From NCBI GenBank assembly GCA_965198715.1, contig CBDAPV010000002.1, forward strand, positions 1,364,001 through 1,428,000: a stretch of DNA of 64,000 nucleotides, in the 5' to 3' direction. A program made the position numbers and the translations under genes. Origin of the DNA: RH-AL1 sp965198715. Lineage in GTDB: Bacteria; Pseudomonadota; Alphaproteobacteria; Rhizobiales; Beijerinckiaceae. A model generated the notes under the pieces. That model searched no databases, was not told the origin of the DNA, and worked only from the letters and a program-made list of their open reading frames with translations. Below, piece by piece: positions 42,957 to 51,059 of the stretch. How positions within the stretch are numbered: the first letter of the stretch is position 1; every line of letters starts with the position of its first letter.

Positions 42957-43177
42957 CCTTTCGCGAGTCCGGCCTCTTCGCGCAGCGCGTCGATGCGCTT
43001 GGACGCTTCGGCCTTGCTGAGACCCTCCTCGAAAGTGCCGCCGGTCTGCTCGGTCAGGGTCTTCAGGTAAGAGGCTTGAGCACCGGTCATCGGCTCGTCT
43101 CCGGTCGTCCAGTTGTCCGGATCCTTTACGGTGTTGCTGTTAGGCGCAGGATCGGTCTTCGGATTGTGATCGGTCAT
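42953..43177 (-). CDS. DUF3072 small protein
   Basis: A 74-residue protein: KDPDNWTTGDEPMTGAQASY then LKTLTEQTGG and AEASKRIDALREEAGL, the compact DUF3072 domain. This small helical unit also occurs at the end of larger proteins; no function known. AGAGGAG precedes the ATG. It ends convergently with xseB, overlapping by four bases. Confidence 0.8.
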   Translation of the reverse strand: MTDHNPKTDPAPNSNTVKDPDNWTTGDEPMTGAQASYLKTLTEQTGGTFEEGLSKAEASKRIDALREEAGLAKG

Positions 43178-43350
43178 CGTCTTCTCCTCTGTTCCGGCAA
43201 TGTTCCGAGGCGCGGTAAGTTTCCAAACAGGCTGTGGAGGAAGGTCGCAGTGCGACCGTGTCGATCGAAGCGTTGACGAGACGCACGTCGATGCGCGTAA
43301 GTCGGGAGGTCGAAACGGCCTTTCTGCGGGCTCCGACGCGGAGATAGCCA

Positions 43351-43740
43351 TTGCCGGCATCGGGACTGACGCATTGCAACGTCTGCCGCTTTTGGGAGAA
43401 CGGCGTGGTCGAAGGTGCCTGCCGCCGCCACGCGCCGGCGACTTCGGAACGCTCCTACGAGATCGCGCGCTGGCCCGAGACGCGCGCTCTCGACGGCTGT
43501 GGAGAGGGCGAGACGGCGGACGCATCCGAGAAAGGCCAGGTCTGCCGCAGCTGCGCTTTCTGGCATCGGCCGGGCAACGGCATCGATCCGCCGCGCCGCA
43601 GCGACCGTCTCGCCGGCTGGTGGACCGAGGCCGGCTTCTGCCGACGCTACGCGCCGCGGCCGGGCGCCGACATCGGCACGCATGCCTTCTGGCGGGCCAC
43701 CAACGCCGCCGACCATTGTTTCGACGGGCGGCCGGCCTGA
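43351..43740 (+). CDS. Cys-rich protein with two CxxCxFW repeats
   Basis: A 129-residue protein built of two similar halves: HCNVCRFWENG...GACRRHAP and VCRSCAFWHRPG...GFCRRYAPRP. Each half has CxxC followed by an aromatic pair and then GxCRRxAP, and each is followed by another cysteine (DGCGEG, DHCFDG). This probably means two small metal sites. The same unit occurs once in the protein at 991-1197. The start is TTG with GGAGA in front. No function is known to me. Confidence 0.65.
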   Translation: MPASGLTHCNVCRFWENGVVEGACRRHAPATSERSYEIARWPETRALDGCGEGETADASEKGQVCRSCAFWHRPGNGIDPPRRSDRLAGWWTEAGFCRRYAPRPGADIGTHAFWRATNAADHCFDGRPA

Positions 43741-43822
43741 GGCCGAGACCATTCGCCCGCTTGCCGCGGCGGGCGGGGCGGCCGATCTGTCATAGGCCAG
43801 CCCGAAAGCGCCGAGATCATCC

Positions 43823-45109
43823 GTGACCCAAGAGCCTGCCGCCTCGAAGCCCAAGACCTACGACATCATCGTGTCAGGCGCCGGGGCCGCCGGCCTCGCA
43901 GCGACGGTGGCGCTGGCGCGCGCCGGCTTCACCGTACTCTGCGCGGGCAAGTCCGACACGACGCCGAACGGGCGCACTGTCGCTCTGTTCGAGGGCTCGC
44001 TGCGTTTCCTGCGCGAGATCGGCGTCTGGCATCGTTTCGCCGAGAGCGTGCAGATGATCCGGGCGATCCGGCTCATCGATGACACCGGGCTGCGCGTGCC
44101 TGTGCCGCCGCTGACGTTGGAAGCCGCCGAGATCGACCTCGCCGCGCTCGGCGCCAACGTCGAGAACCACCGGCTGGTCGCCGGCCTGCTCGTCGAGGCG
44201 CAGGGCCTGCCGAACGCCACGCTGACCGGCACATTCCTCTCCGATATCACCTATGAGCCGGATCATGTGAGCGTGCGCGATACGGAAGGCCGCGAGGCCA
44301 CGGCGCGCCTGCTCGTTGCCGCCGACGGGCGCAAATCGCCCGCCCGCATCGCCGCCGGTATCCGTGCGCGCGCCTGGAGCTATCCGCAGGTGGCGCTGAC
44401 CGCGATCCTAAGCCATGACAAGCCGCACGGTGGCATGTCGACGGAGTTCCATACCCGCGGTGGCCCGTGCACGCTGGTGCCGCTGCAGGGCACGCCCCAG
44501 CACCCGCACCGCTCCTCGCTTGTCTGGCTGATGAGCCCGCGCGAAGCCGAGCGCCGCCGCGCTCTTTCCGACGAAGCCTTGGCGCTCGAGCTGCAGCACG
44601 GCACGCGTTCGATCGTCGGGCGCATCGCCTTCGGGGCGGCGCGCGGCGGCTTTCCGATGGGCGGCCTAAAGGTCAACCGGCTCGTCGGTCCTCGCCTCGC
44701 GTTGATCGGCGAGGCGGCGCACGCTTTCCCGCCGCTCGCCGCGCAGGGACTCAATCTCAGCCTCCGCGACATCGCGCAGCTGCGCGTGGTGCTTGAGGAA
44801 GCGCAAGACGCCGGCCTCGATGTCGGGACGCTCGACGCGCTGAGGCCCTACGAGCGCGCGCGTCGGCGCGACATCTCGGTGCGCACGGATTCCGTCGACA
44901 TCCTCAACCGCACCATCATGACCGACTTTGCCCCGGTGGACGTCGCCCGCGGCCTCGGCGCTGTGGCGTTGCGGCTTGTCGGCCCGCTGCGCCGCGCAAT
45001 CCTGCGCGAGGGCATCCTCCCTCCGGGCCCGGTGCGACGGCGCGGGCCGGCCGTCGCGACGCTGGGACGTCCCCCTACCCCGGCCGCCGCACTGGTGGCG
45101 GGAGAGTAA
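43823..45109 (+). CDS. UbiH/COQ6-family FAD monooxygenase
   Basis: A 428-residue flavin hydroxylase: FAD motif IIVSGAGAAGLAATVALARA, the LVAADGRKSPAR (DG) motif and LALIGEAAHAFPPLAAQGLN with the GD-type second FAD site reading GEAAH. Alphaproteobacterial UbiH-type enzymes hydroxylate the ubiquinone ring; this one could be such an enzyme, but the exact position is not readable. The last 30 residues are Pro/Ala-rich. GTG start. Confidence 0.85.
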   Translation: MTQEPAASKPKTYDIIVSGAGAAGLAATVALARAGFTVLCAGKSDTTPNGRTVALFEGSLRFLREIGVWHRFAESVQMIRAIRLIDDTGLRVPVPPLTLEAAEIDLAALGANVENHRLVAGLLVEAQGLPNATLTGTFLSDITYEPDHVSVRDTEGREATARLLVAADGRKSPARIAAGIRARAWSYPQVALTAILSHDKPHGGMSTEFHTRGGPCTLVPLQGTPQHPHRSSLVWLMSPREAERRRALSDEALALELQHGTRSIVGRIAFGAARGGFPMGGLKVNRLVGPRLALIGEAAHAFPPLAAQGLNLSLRDIAQLRVVLEEAQDAGLDVGTLDALRPYERARRRDISVRTDSVDILNRTIMTDFAPVDVARGLGAVALRLVGPLRRAILREGILPPGPVRRRGPAVATLGRPPTPAAALVAGE

Positions 45110-45188
45110 GGCTGGGTTGCGCCACGCGTCATGCCGCGGAGGCGAACGGAATAGGCTAAGGTGGAGCGTCCCCTCTGGAGGAACCGTC

Positions 45189-45794
45189 TTGCTGAAGCTT
45201 AGCCCCGCTCTCTTGATTCTCGCGCTCGCCGCACCCTCGCCTCTGCTAGCGCAGGCGGCCAACACCAGTTCTTCGGACGTCGAGGCGGGCAGCTACCTCG
45301 TCGATCCCTACCATACCCAGGTCCACTTCGACGTATTGCACATGGGGTTCAGCTATTACGAGGGCGGCTTCTCCGCCGTCGCCGGCGAGCTCGAGCTTAA
45401 GCCTAAAGACGTTGCGGGCAGCACCGTGCACATCGTCTTGCCTGTCGCCTCGGTGGCGACGACAAGTGCGAAGCTCGACGGCGAGCTTCGCAGCGCTGAT
45501 TGGCTCGACGTCCAGAGGTTTCCGACGATGGAATTCAAGTCGACATCCGTGAAGTCGACCGGCGAGGGTGAGGCCGACGTTAGCGGCGACCTGACGCTGC
45601 ACGGCGTGACGAAACCCTTGACCCTGCACGTCAAGTTCGTGGGCTCCGGCACCAACCTCATCGACAAGAAGTACACCGCCGGCTTCTCCATGTCCGGCAC
45701 GCTGAAGCGCAGCGATTTCGGCGTGGCGAAATACGTTCCGATGATTGGCGACGAAGTCGAGATGGAGATCAATGGGGCTTTCGAGAAGAAGTAG
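45189..45794 (+). CDS. YceI-family exported lipid-binding protein
   Basis: A 201-residue protein: signal peptide LKLSPALLILALAAPSPLLA, then the YceI barrel starting YLVDPYHTQVHFDVLHMGFS and ending RSDFGVAKYVPMIGDEVEME. YceI proteins bind isoprenoid chains in the periplasm. The TTG start at 45189 follows GGAGGA; the frame is open upstream into the monooxygenase gene but without a signal. Its placement after the UbiH-type gene fits a quinone-related pair. Confidence 0.88.
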   Translation: MLKLSPALLILALAAPSPLLAQAANTSSSDVEAGSYLVDPYHTQVHFDVLHMGFSYYEGGFSAVAGELELKPKDVAGSTVHIVLPVASVATTSAKLDGELRSADWLDVQRFPTMEFKSTSVKSTGEGEADVSGDLTLHGVTKPLTLHVKFVGSGTNLIDKKYTAGFSMSGTLKRSDFGVAKYVPMIGDEVEMEINGAFEKK

Positions 45795-45923
45795 CGGGCT
45801 TCTCTCCCGAGAAACGGTGGAGGTTGGGACCGCAGAAGGTGGTCGAGGGGCCGCCGTCGCGCTGATCTCCCTAACTTTGAAGCTTCTGAAGCAACGGAAA
45901 CATCGAGGCTCGGCCGCCCCTCC

Positions 45924-45968
45924 ACCATGCTTCGCATGGTCCCCCTCCCCCCCGTTTCGCGGGGGAGG
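45924..45968. repeat. Two inverted repeats between convergent genes
   Basis: ACCATGC-TTC-GCATGGT (45924-45940) is directly followed by CCTCCCCC-N9-GGGGGAGG (45944-45968). The pair sits between the convergent YceI and dihydroorotase genes. It could act as a bidirectional terminator or be one copy of a dispersed palindromic element; no T run follows. Confidence 0.5.
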
Positions 45969-45972
45969 ATGC

Positions 45973-47280
45973 TCATCGGTCTTCGTAGACAACCTCGCCG
46001 GCGACGAGCGTCAGCTTCACCCGGCCCTCCATGCGCGCCGCATCGAAGGGCGTGTTCTTGCAGCGCGAGCGCAGCTTCAGCGGATCGACGACGAAGGGCT
46101 CATCGGGATCGAAACGGATGAGATCGGCCGGGGCGCCGGCCTCCAGCCGACCCTGAGGCACACGAAGGATGCCGGCGGGGTTGGACGACATCGCCCGCAG
46201 CAGCACCGGCAGGTCGACGTGTCCCGACGTGACGAGGCGCAGCGCCGCTGGCAGCATGGTCTCGAGCCCGACCGCACCGACCTCCGCTTCGGCGAACGGC
46301 AGGCGCTTTACCTCGACGTCCTGAGGATCATGGTCTGACACGATGCAGTCGACGAGGCCCGAGGCGAGACCCTCGCAGAGCGCGAGCCGATCCTCCTCGC
46401 GGCGCAGCGGCGGCGCCAGTTTGAGGAACGTGCGGTAGTCACCAATGTCGTTCTCGTTCAGCGTCAGGTGATTGATCGAGGTGGCGCAGGTCACCGGCAG
46501 GCCGCGCTCCTTGGCCTTGGCGATGATCGACAGCGAGGCCGCGGTGGTCACCATCGCGGCGTGGTAGCGGACGCCGGTGAGCGCCACGAGCTGGATGTCG
46601 CGCTCGAGGATAATGGTCTCGGCCTCGCGCGGGATGCCCAGCAGGCCGAGCCGCGAAGCGAACTCGCCTTCGTTCATCACGCCGTCGGCGGCGAGATCGG
46701 GATCCTGGGTGAAATGGATGATGAGCGCGTCGAAGTCGCGGGCGTAGACCATGGCGCGGCGCAGGATCAGCGCGTTGCGGATGGTTCGCGAGCCTTCCGA
46801 GAAGGCCACCGCGCCAGCCTGCAGCAGCAGGCCGATCTCGGCCATCTCCTCGCCCCGCAGGCCCTTGGTGATGGCGGCGCAGGGCAGGATGCGGACCCGG
46901 CCGGTGTCGCGGGCGCGGCGCAGCAGGAAGTCCACCACCGCCGGCTCGTCGACGGGCGGATTGGTGTTGGGCAGGGCGAGGATCGAGGTGACGCCGCCGG
47001 CCGCCGCCGCCGCGGTCGCGGTGGCGATGGTCTCGCGGTACTCGGCGCCGGGCTCGCCGACGAAGGCGTGCATGTCGACGAGCCCCGGCGCCACGACGTC
47101 GCCGCGGCAGTCGATGGTGCGCACCTGACCCGGCAGGCTGGACGCGGTGACGTTGGCGCCGACCTGGCGGATATAGCCCTGCTCGATCAGCACGCCGCCC
47201 CGCGTGTGCGTTCCGGCGACGGGATCGACGAGGCTCGCGTTGACGAGCGCGAGAGCGTGAGGTGCCGGCGGCAAGGTCAT
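45973..47280 (-). CDS. pyrC: Dihydroorotase-like protein with degenerate metal site
   Basis: A 435-residue class I dihydroorotase homologue. The catalytic DxHxHxREPG motif reads DMHAFVGEPG, losing the second His and the Arg; the usual later His sites read YHAAMVTTA and SDHDPQ. The C-terminal NPAGILRVPQGRLEAGAPAD is normal. Rhizobial members commonly look like this, resembling the inactive PyrX/PyrC' partners that support aspartate transcarbamoylase assembly. pyrB lies just upstream on the same strand but is separated by about 1 kb of inserted genes. Confidence 0.85.
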   Translation of the reverse strand: MTLPPAPHALALVNASLVDPVAGTHTRGGVLIEQGYIRQVGANVTASSLPGQVRTIDCRGDVVAPGLVDMHAFVGEPGAEYRETIATATAAAAAGGVTSILALPNTNPPVDEPAVVDFLLRRARDTGRVRILPCAAITKGLRGEEMAEIGLLLQAGAVAFSEGSRTIRNALILRRAMVYARDFDALIIHFTQDPDLAADGVMNEGEFASRLGLLGIPREAETIILERDIQLVALTGVRYHAAMVTTAASLSIIAKAKERGLPVTCATSINHLTLNENDIGDYRTFLKLAPPLRREEDRLALCEGLASGLVDCIVSDHDPQDVEVKRLPFAEAEVGAVGLETMLPAALRLVTSGHVDLPVLLRAMSSNPAGILRVPQGRLEAGAPADLIRFDPDEPFVVDPLKLRSRCKNTPFDAARMEGRVKLTLVAGEVVYEDR

Positions 47281-47377
47281 CGGCGCGACTTATAGCCGGG
47301 AGCGAGCGCGAGGATAGCGCTGAGGCAGACTCAGCCGCTGCAAGCCCCTTCCCCACCTCGCTCGCCCGTGTTTTGAT

Positions 47378-47563
47378 GTGAAGGTGAACAGTCGCGACGT
47401 GGTCGAGACGATCGCCGCCGATGGCTGGCTGCTCAAGCGGGTCACCGGCTCCCATCACCATTTCACGCACTCGACGAAGACCGGCGTCGTGACCGTTCCG
47501 CACCCGAAAAAAGATCTGCCCGCCGGCACGCTCCGCTCGATAAACAGGCTGGCGTCAAGCTGA
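47378..47563 (+). CDS. hicA: HicA-type mRNA interferase toxin
   Basis: A 61-residue protein with the double-stranded-RNA-binding-like HicA fold: NSRDVVETIAADGWLLKRV, catalytic His in GSHHHFTH, and VTVPHPKKDLPAGTLRSI. The start is GTG at 47378, or a second GTG two codons on (VNSRDVV), which matches the family start better. The hicB antitoxin follows after 8 bases. Confidence 0.9.
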   Translation: MKVNSRDVVETIAADGWLLKRVTGSHHHFTHSTKTGVVTVPHPKKDLPAGTLRSINRLASS

Positions 47564-47571
47564 GGTGGTCG

Positions 47572-47970
47572 ATGCGCTATTATGTTGCTTTGGTGCACAA
47601 GGAGGACGACAGCGACTTCGGCGTCTCCTTTCCCGACTTTCCGGGTTGCGTCTCGGCCGGGTCAACGCTGGCGGAAGCCGCCGGGCTGGCGAGCGAGGCC
47701 CTAAGCGGCCACACCAATCTCATGGCGGAAGAAGGGGAGACGATTCCGGAGCCGAGTGCGCTCGATGAAATCATGAACGACCCTGCAAATAGGGATGGGG
47801 TGCCGGTCATGGTCGCGCTGATGCGAAAGTCGTCGGCCCGCGCGATACGCGTCAACATCACCGTGCCGGAGGATGTTCTGCGCGCAGTCGATGTCTTGGC
47901 CGAACGCGATGGCTTGAACCGCTCCGGCTTCCTCGTGCGTGCCGCGAAACGCGAGATACGGCAGGCTTAA
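47572..47970 (+). CDS. hicB: HicB-type antitoxin with ribbon-helix-helix
   Basis: A 132-residue antitoxin. The N-terminal HicB fold is YYVALVHKEDDSDFGVSFPD then FPGCVSAGSTLAEA; the C-terminal ribbon-helix-helix is VNITVPEDVLRAVDVLAERD then GLNRSGFLVRAAKREI. It should neutralise HicA and repress the pair's own promoter. Confidence 0.92.
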   Translation: MRYYVALVHKEDDSDFGVSFPDFPGCVSAGSTLAEAAGLASEALSGHTNLMAEEGETIPEPSALDEIMNDPANRDGVPVMVALMRKSSARAIRVNITVPEDVLRAVDVLAERDGLNRSGFLVRAAKREIRQA

Positions 47971-48015
47971 AATGCGTAAACGCTTCTGGTTCAGGTTCAA
48001 GCTGAGAGGGCTAAC

Positions 48016-48361
48016 TTGACGACCTCGTCGGACACACTCATCGAAGGTCAGGCGACGTACGGAATGGCCAATCTGTGGGCCGAGCGCACCGGCCTGCCCT
48101 TCATCGTGTTTCATCTCGCAACGCGACGACGCGCAACATGCCGCACACCTCAAGGTCTCGCCCAACCCGAGGATCGCGAAGGACCGCATGGGCTCCTACG
48201 CGATCGCGCAGTTCGAGCATTAGGCGGGGGTACGTCTGAGCGGCGCCGAGGAGCAACAGCTCGAACGCTGGATCGCGCTGAACCAACATGTGATCGAAGG
48301 CCACTGGGACGGCGTCATCGAGTACACAGAAGACGCACTGGCGCAGCTGCGCGCTCTTTGA
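48016..48361 (+). pseudogene. Broken small gene after hicAB
   Basis: The frame starting at the TTG at 48016 reads TTSSDTLIEGQATYGMANLW then AERTGLPFIVF; a shift near 48108 continues ISQRDDAQHAAHLKVSPNPR, and a TAG stop at 48221-48223 interrupts before EEQQLERWIALNQHVIEGHW and DGVIEYTEDALAQLRAL. Intact it would be a protein of about 115 residues of a small family I have seen in rhizobia but cannot name. One frameshift and one stop make it a pseudogene. Confidence 0.55.
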
Positions 48362-48365
48362 TCTC

Positions 48366-49313
48366 TCACGCGTTAGGCAGGTGCTGCGCCAGCGCTTGTA
48401 GCACGGCCATGCGGACGGCCACGCCCATCTCGACCTGCTCGCGGATCAGGCTCTGGGCCCCGTCGGCCACGGTCGACGAAATCTCGACGCCGCGGTTCAT
48501 CGGGCCGGGATGCATCACCAGGGCGTCGGGCTTGGCCACCGCCAGCTTGAGCTCGTCGAGCCCGTAGAAATGAAAATATTCCTTCATAGAGGGCACGAAG
48601 CCGCCTTGCATGCGCTCGCGCTGCAAGCGCAGGCACATCACGATGTCGGCGTCGCGCAGCCCGCTCTTCATGTCGCGGAAGACCTCGACGCCCATGTCCT
48701 CGATGCCCGTCGGCAGCAGCGTCGAGGGCGCCACGACGCGAACCCGCGCGCCCATCAGCGACAGCAGCAGGATGTTGGAGCGAGCGACGCGCGAGTGCAG
48801 GATGTCGCCGCAGATCGCCACGATCAGCCCCTCGATGCGGCCCTTGTTGCGGCGGATCGTGAGGGCATCGAGCAGCGCCTGCGTCGGGTGCTCGTGGGCA
48901 CCGTCGCCGGCATTGACGACCGAGCAATCCACCTTGCGCGCCAGCAGGTGCACGGCGCCGGCCTGGTGGTGACGCACCACGATGATGTCGGGCCGCATGG
49001 CGTTCAGCGTGATCGCCGTGTCGATCAGCGTCTCGCCCTTCTTCACGCTGGAGGTCGCCACCGACATGTTCATGACGTCGGCACCGAGCCGCTTGCCGGC
49101 CAGCTCGAACGACGATTGCGTGCGCGTCGACGATTCAAAGAAGAGGTTGATCTGGGTGCGGCCGCGCAGCGTCGAGCGCTTCTTCTCGACTTGGCGCGAG
49201 ACGGCGACCGCCTCCTCCGAGAGGTCGAGAAGCGCGTTGACCTCCGGCACCGTCAAGCCATCGATGCCGAGCAGGTGCCGGCTGGTGAACGTGGGGGCGG
49301 GCGTGGCTGTCAT
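48366..49313 (-). CDS. pyrB: Aspartate carbamoyltransferase catalytic subunit
   Basis: PyrB joins carbamoyl phosphate and aspartate in pyrimidine synthesis. The 315-residue protein has the carbamoyl phosphate motif FFESSTRTQSSFELAGKRLG, NAGDGAHEHPTQALLD and the aspartate-site HPGPMNRGVEI. No pyrI regulatory gene is seen. A dodecameric complex with a PyrC-like partner is typical when pyrI is absent. Confidence 0.97.
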   Translation of the reverse strand: MTATPAPTFTSRHLLGIDGLTVPEVNALLDLSEEAVAVSRQVEKKRSTLRGRTQINLFFESSTRTQSSFELAGKRLGADVMNMSVATSSVKKGETLIDTAITLNAMRPDIIVVRHHQAGAVHLLARKVDCSVVNAGDGAHEHPTQALLDALTIRRNKGRIEGLIVAICGDILHSRVARSNILLLSLMGARVRVVAPSTLLPTGIEDMGVEVFRDMKSGLRDADIVMCLRLQRERMQGGFVPSMKEYFHFYGLDELKLAVAKPDALVMHPGPMNRGVEISSTVADGAQSLIREQVEMGVAVRMAVLQALAQHLPNA

Positions 49314-49348
49314 TGCGCCAGCGTCTATCGGGAACACCGGCCGGCTTG

Positions 49349-50518
49349 TCAAAGCGCGTGCCGGAGAAGCGGCGGCAGCGCCACCGCGAGATATAGCGCG
49401 ATGAGTGCCGCCACGGCCCAGAAGAAGCCCGCCGGCGCCATCCAGTCCAGTCCGAGGCCGATGATCGGCGGCCCGACCAGCATGCCCGCGGCGTAGGTCA
49501 TGACGTAGGCCGAGTTGGCGCTGGCGAGGTCGGCCCCGGAGAAGCGCGCGCTCAGCTCGCCGAGGCCTACGGGGTAGAGCGCGCCGACGATGCCGCCCCA
49601 CAGCAGCAGCAGCACCTCGAAGAGCACGACGGGGTGGATGCCGAGCCGCGCGAGCACCACGGCGCCGCCGAGGCCGGCGATCGCGAGAGCGGCCAGCAGC
49701 TTGCGGCGGTCAACGCGATCGGCGACCAGGCCGATGGGAAGCTGCAGCGCGCTGTTGCCGACGATGAACAGGCTGGTGAACAGCGCGCCCTGCGCCAGCG
49801 TGGCGCCGGACTTGAGGCCGTAGACCGGCAACAGGCTGAGCCCGGCGACCTCGATGGAGCCGTGCAGCAGTGCCGCCAAGGTCGCCGCCGGCGCAGCCCG
49901 CAGGAAAAAGAACAGCGAGCGCGTGCTGCGGTCCTCGAGACGCGGGGCGCCGCGGGTGTTCAGCACCAGCGGCACGGCGGATCCGGCGAAGAGTGCGGCC
50001 CCGATCAGGAAGGGGAGGTTGCCGGCCGTGCCGATGGCGGCGAGGATCAGCGGACCGATGGCGAAGCCGCCGGCGAGCGTCGTCACGTAGAGCCCGATGG
50101 CCAGCCCGCGGCGGTGCGGGGGCGTCGCCGTCGTGATCCAGAACTCGCTCAGGACGAACATGACCGTCACCGACGCTCCGACCACGAAGCGCAGCACCAG
50201 CCATTCGGCGTAGCTGTGCAGCACGGTGAAGAGCGCCAGCGCCGCCCCACCGCCGAGCAAGGCAACAAACAGAAGCCGCGCCACGCCAACCCGACGCGCC
50301 GCGAGGGGGATGAACGGGCCGACCACCAGAGTCGATACGCCGCCCGCCGCGGTGTTCAGTCCAATCGCTCGGGCGCTGAAGCCTTCCTGATCGAGGCGCA
50401 CGGCGAGGAGGGCAATGGTGAGCGACATCGCGGTGCCGACGATGGTCGCGACGACGATGGCCCCGGCAACGGTCCGAATCGCCGCCTCTGCGGCCAAGGC
50501 CTCCTCGGCCCGAGTCAA
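49349..50518 (-). CDS. MFS transporter
   Basis: A 389-residue inner-membrane protein with about twelve hydrophobic segments. The loop 2-3 signature appears as FIPLAARRVGVARLLF and the second half repeats it as IGLVADRVDRRKLL. It resembles the YcaD/YfkF-type branch (SARAIGLNTAAGG near the start). Substrate unknown. It is 9 bases downstream of the DUF983 gene. Confidence 0.82.
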   Translation of the reverse strand: MTRAEEALAAEAAIRTVAGAIVVATIVGTAMSLTIALLAVRLDQEGFSARAIGLNTAAGGVSTLVVGPFIPLAARRVGVARLLFVALLGGGAALALFTVLHSYAEWLVLRFVVGASVTVMFVLSEFWITTATPPHRRGLAIGLYVTTLAGGFAIGPLILAAIGTAGNLPFLIGAALFAGSAVPLVLNTRGAPRLEDRSTRSLFFFLRAAPAATLAALLHGSIEVAGLSLLPVYGLKSGATLAQGALFTSLFIVGNSALQLPIGLVADRVDRRKLLAALAIAGLGGAVVLARLGIHPVVLFEVLLLLWGGIVGALYPVGLGELSARFSGADLASANSAYVMTYAAGMLVGPPIIGLGLDWMAPAGFFWAVAALIALYLAVALPPLLRHAL

Positions 50519-50527
50519 AACCAGCTG

Positions 50528-51016
50528 TCAGGCCGCCGAGCGGACCGGCGTCTCGTCATCGCGCTCGGCTTCGCTCGCCGGGGCGGGCGCACGATGCGCC
50601 GTCTCGAAACCATGCATGCGAAGAGCCCACTGGTAGGCGATGAGCATGGCCTTGATGATGGGCAAAAGCCACAGGCACAGGACGATGACGAGGGTGGGCC
50701 AGATCGCATAGTGAACGGCGACCGGCAGGTCCGGCCAAAGGTCGTCGACGATCAGCAGCGACGCCACAAGGATATGAGCGACGACGAAGATCGTGACGTA
50801 TTGCGGGAAATCGTCGGCACGGTGATGATGCAACTCCTCGCCGCACGCCGGGCAGACATCGTTCGACTTCAGGTAGCCACCAAGAATCTTGCCTTCGCCG
50901 CAGGCGGGGCAGCGATTGCGCAGGCCACGCTTGACCGCGAGCTTGGCGTCACGCTTCGGGGGTAGCGTGCGCAAGACAGCACCATCCACGTCTGCTGGAA
51001 AGGATGTGTGAGTCAT
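50528..51016 (-). CDS. DUF983 membrane protein with zinc ribbon
   Basis: A 162-residue protein. The N-terminal zinc ribbon is RCPACGEG...VCPACGEEL, followed by two membrane helices (FVVAHILVASLLIV and IWPTLVIVLCLWLLPI). DUF983 proteins follow rnr in Rhizobiales and have no assigned function. It lies 43 bases after rnr. Confidence 0.88.
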   Translation of the reverse strand: MTHTSFPADVDGAVLRTLPPKRDAKLAVKRGLRNRCPACGEGKILGGYLKSNDVCPACGEELHHHRADDFPQYVTIFVVAHILVASLLIVDDLWPDLPVAVHYAIWPTLVIVLCLWLLPIIKAMLIAYQWALRMHGFETAHRAPAPASEAERDDETPVRSAA

Positions 51017-51059
51017 TGAGCCTTCGCTCGCAGGATCCGAAGCGTCTTAGGATCTAGAC

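Noticed and set aside
45924..45968. Reading the inverted repeats as a classical Rho-independent terminator
   Set aside because: No T run follows either stem on either strand, so it is listed as a repeat instead.
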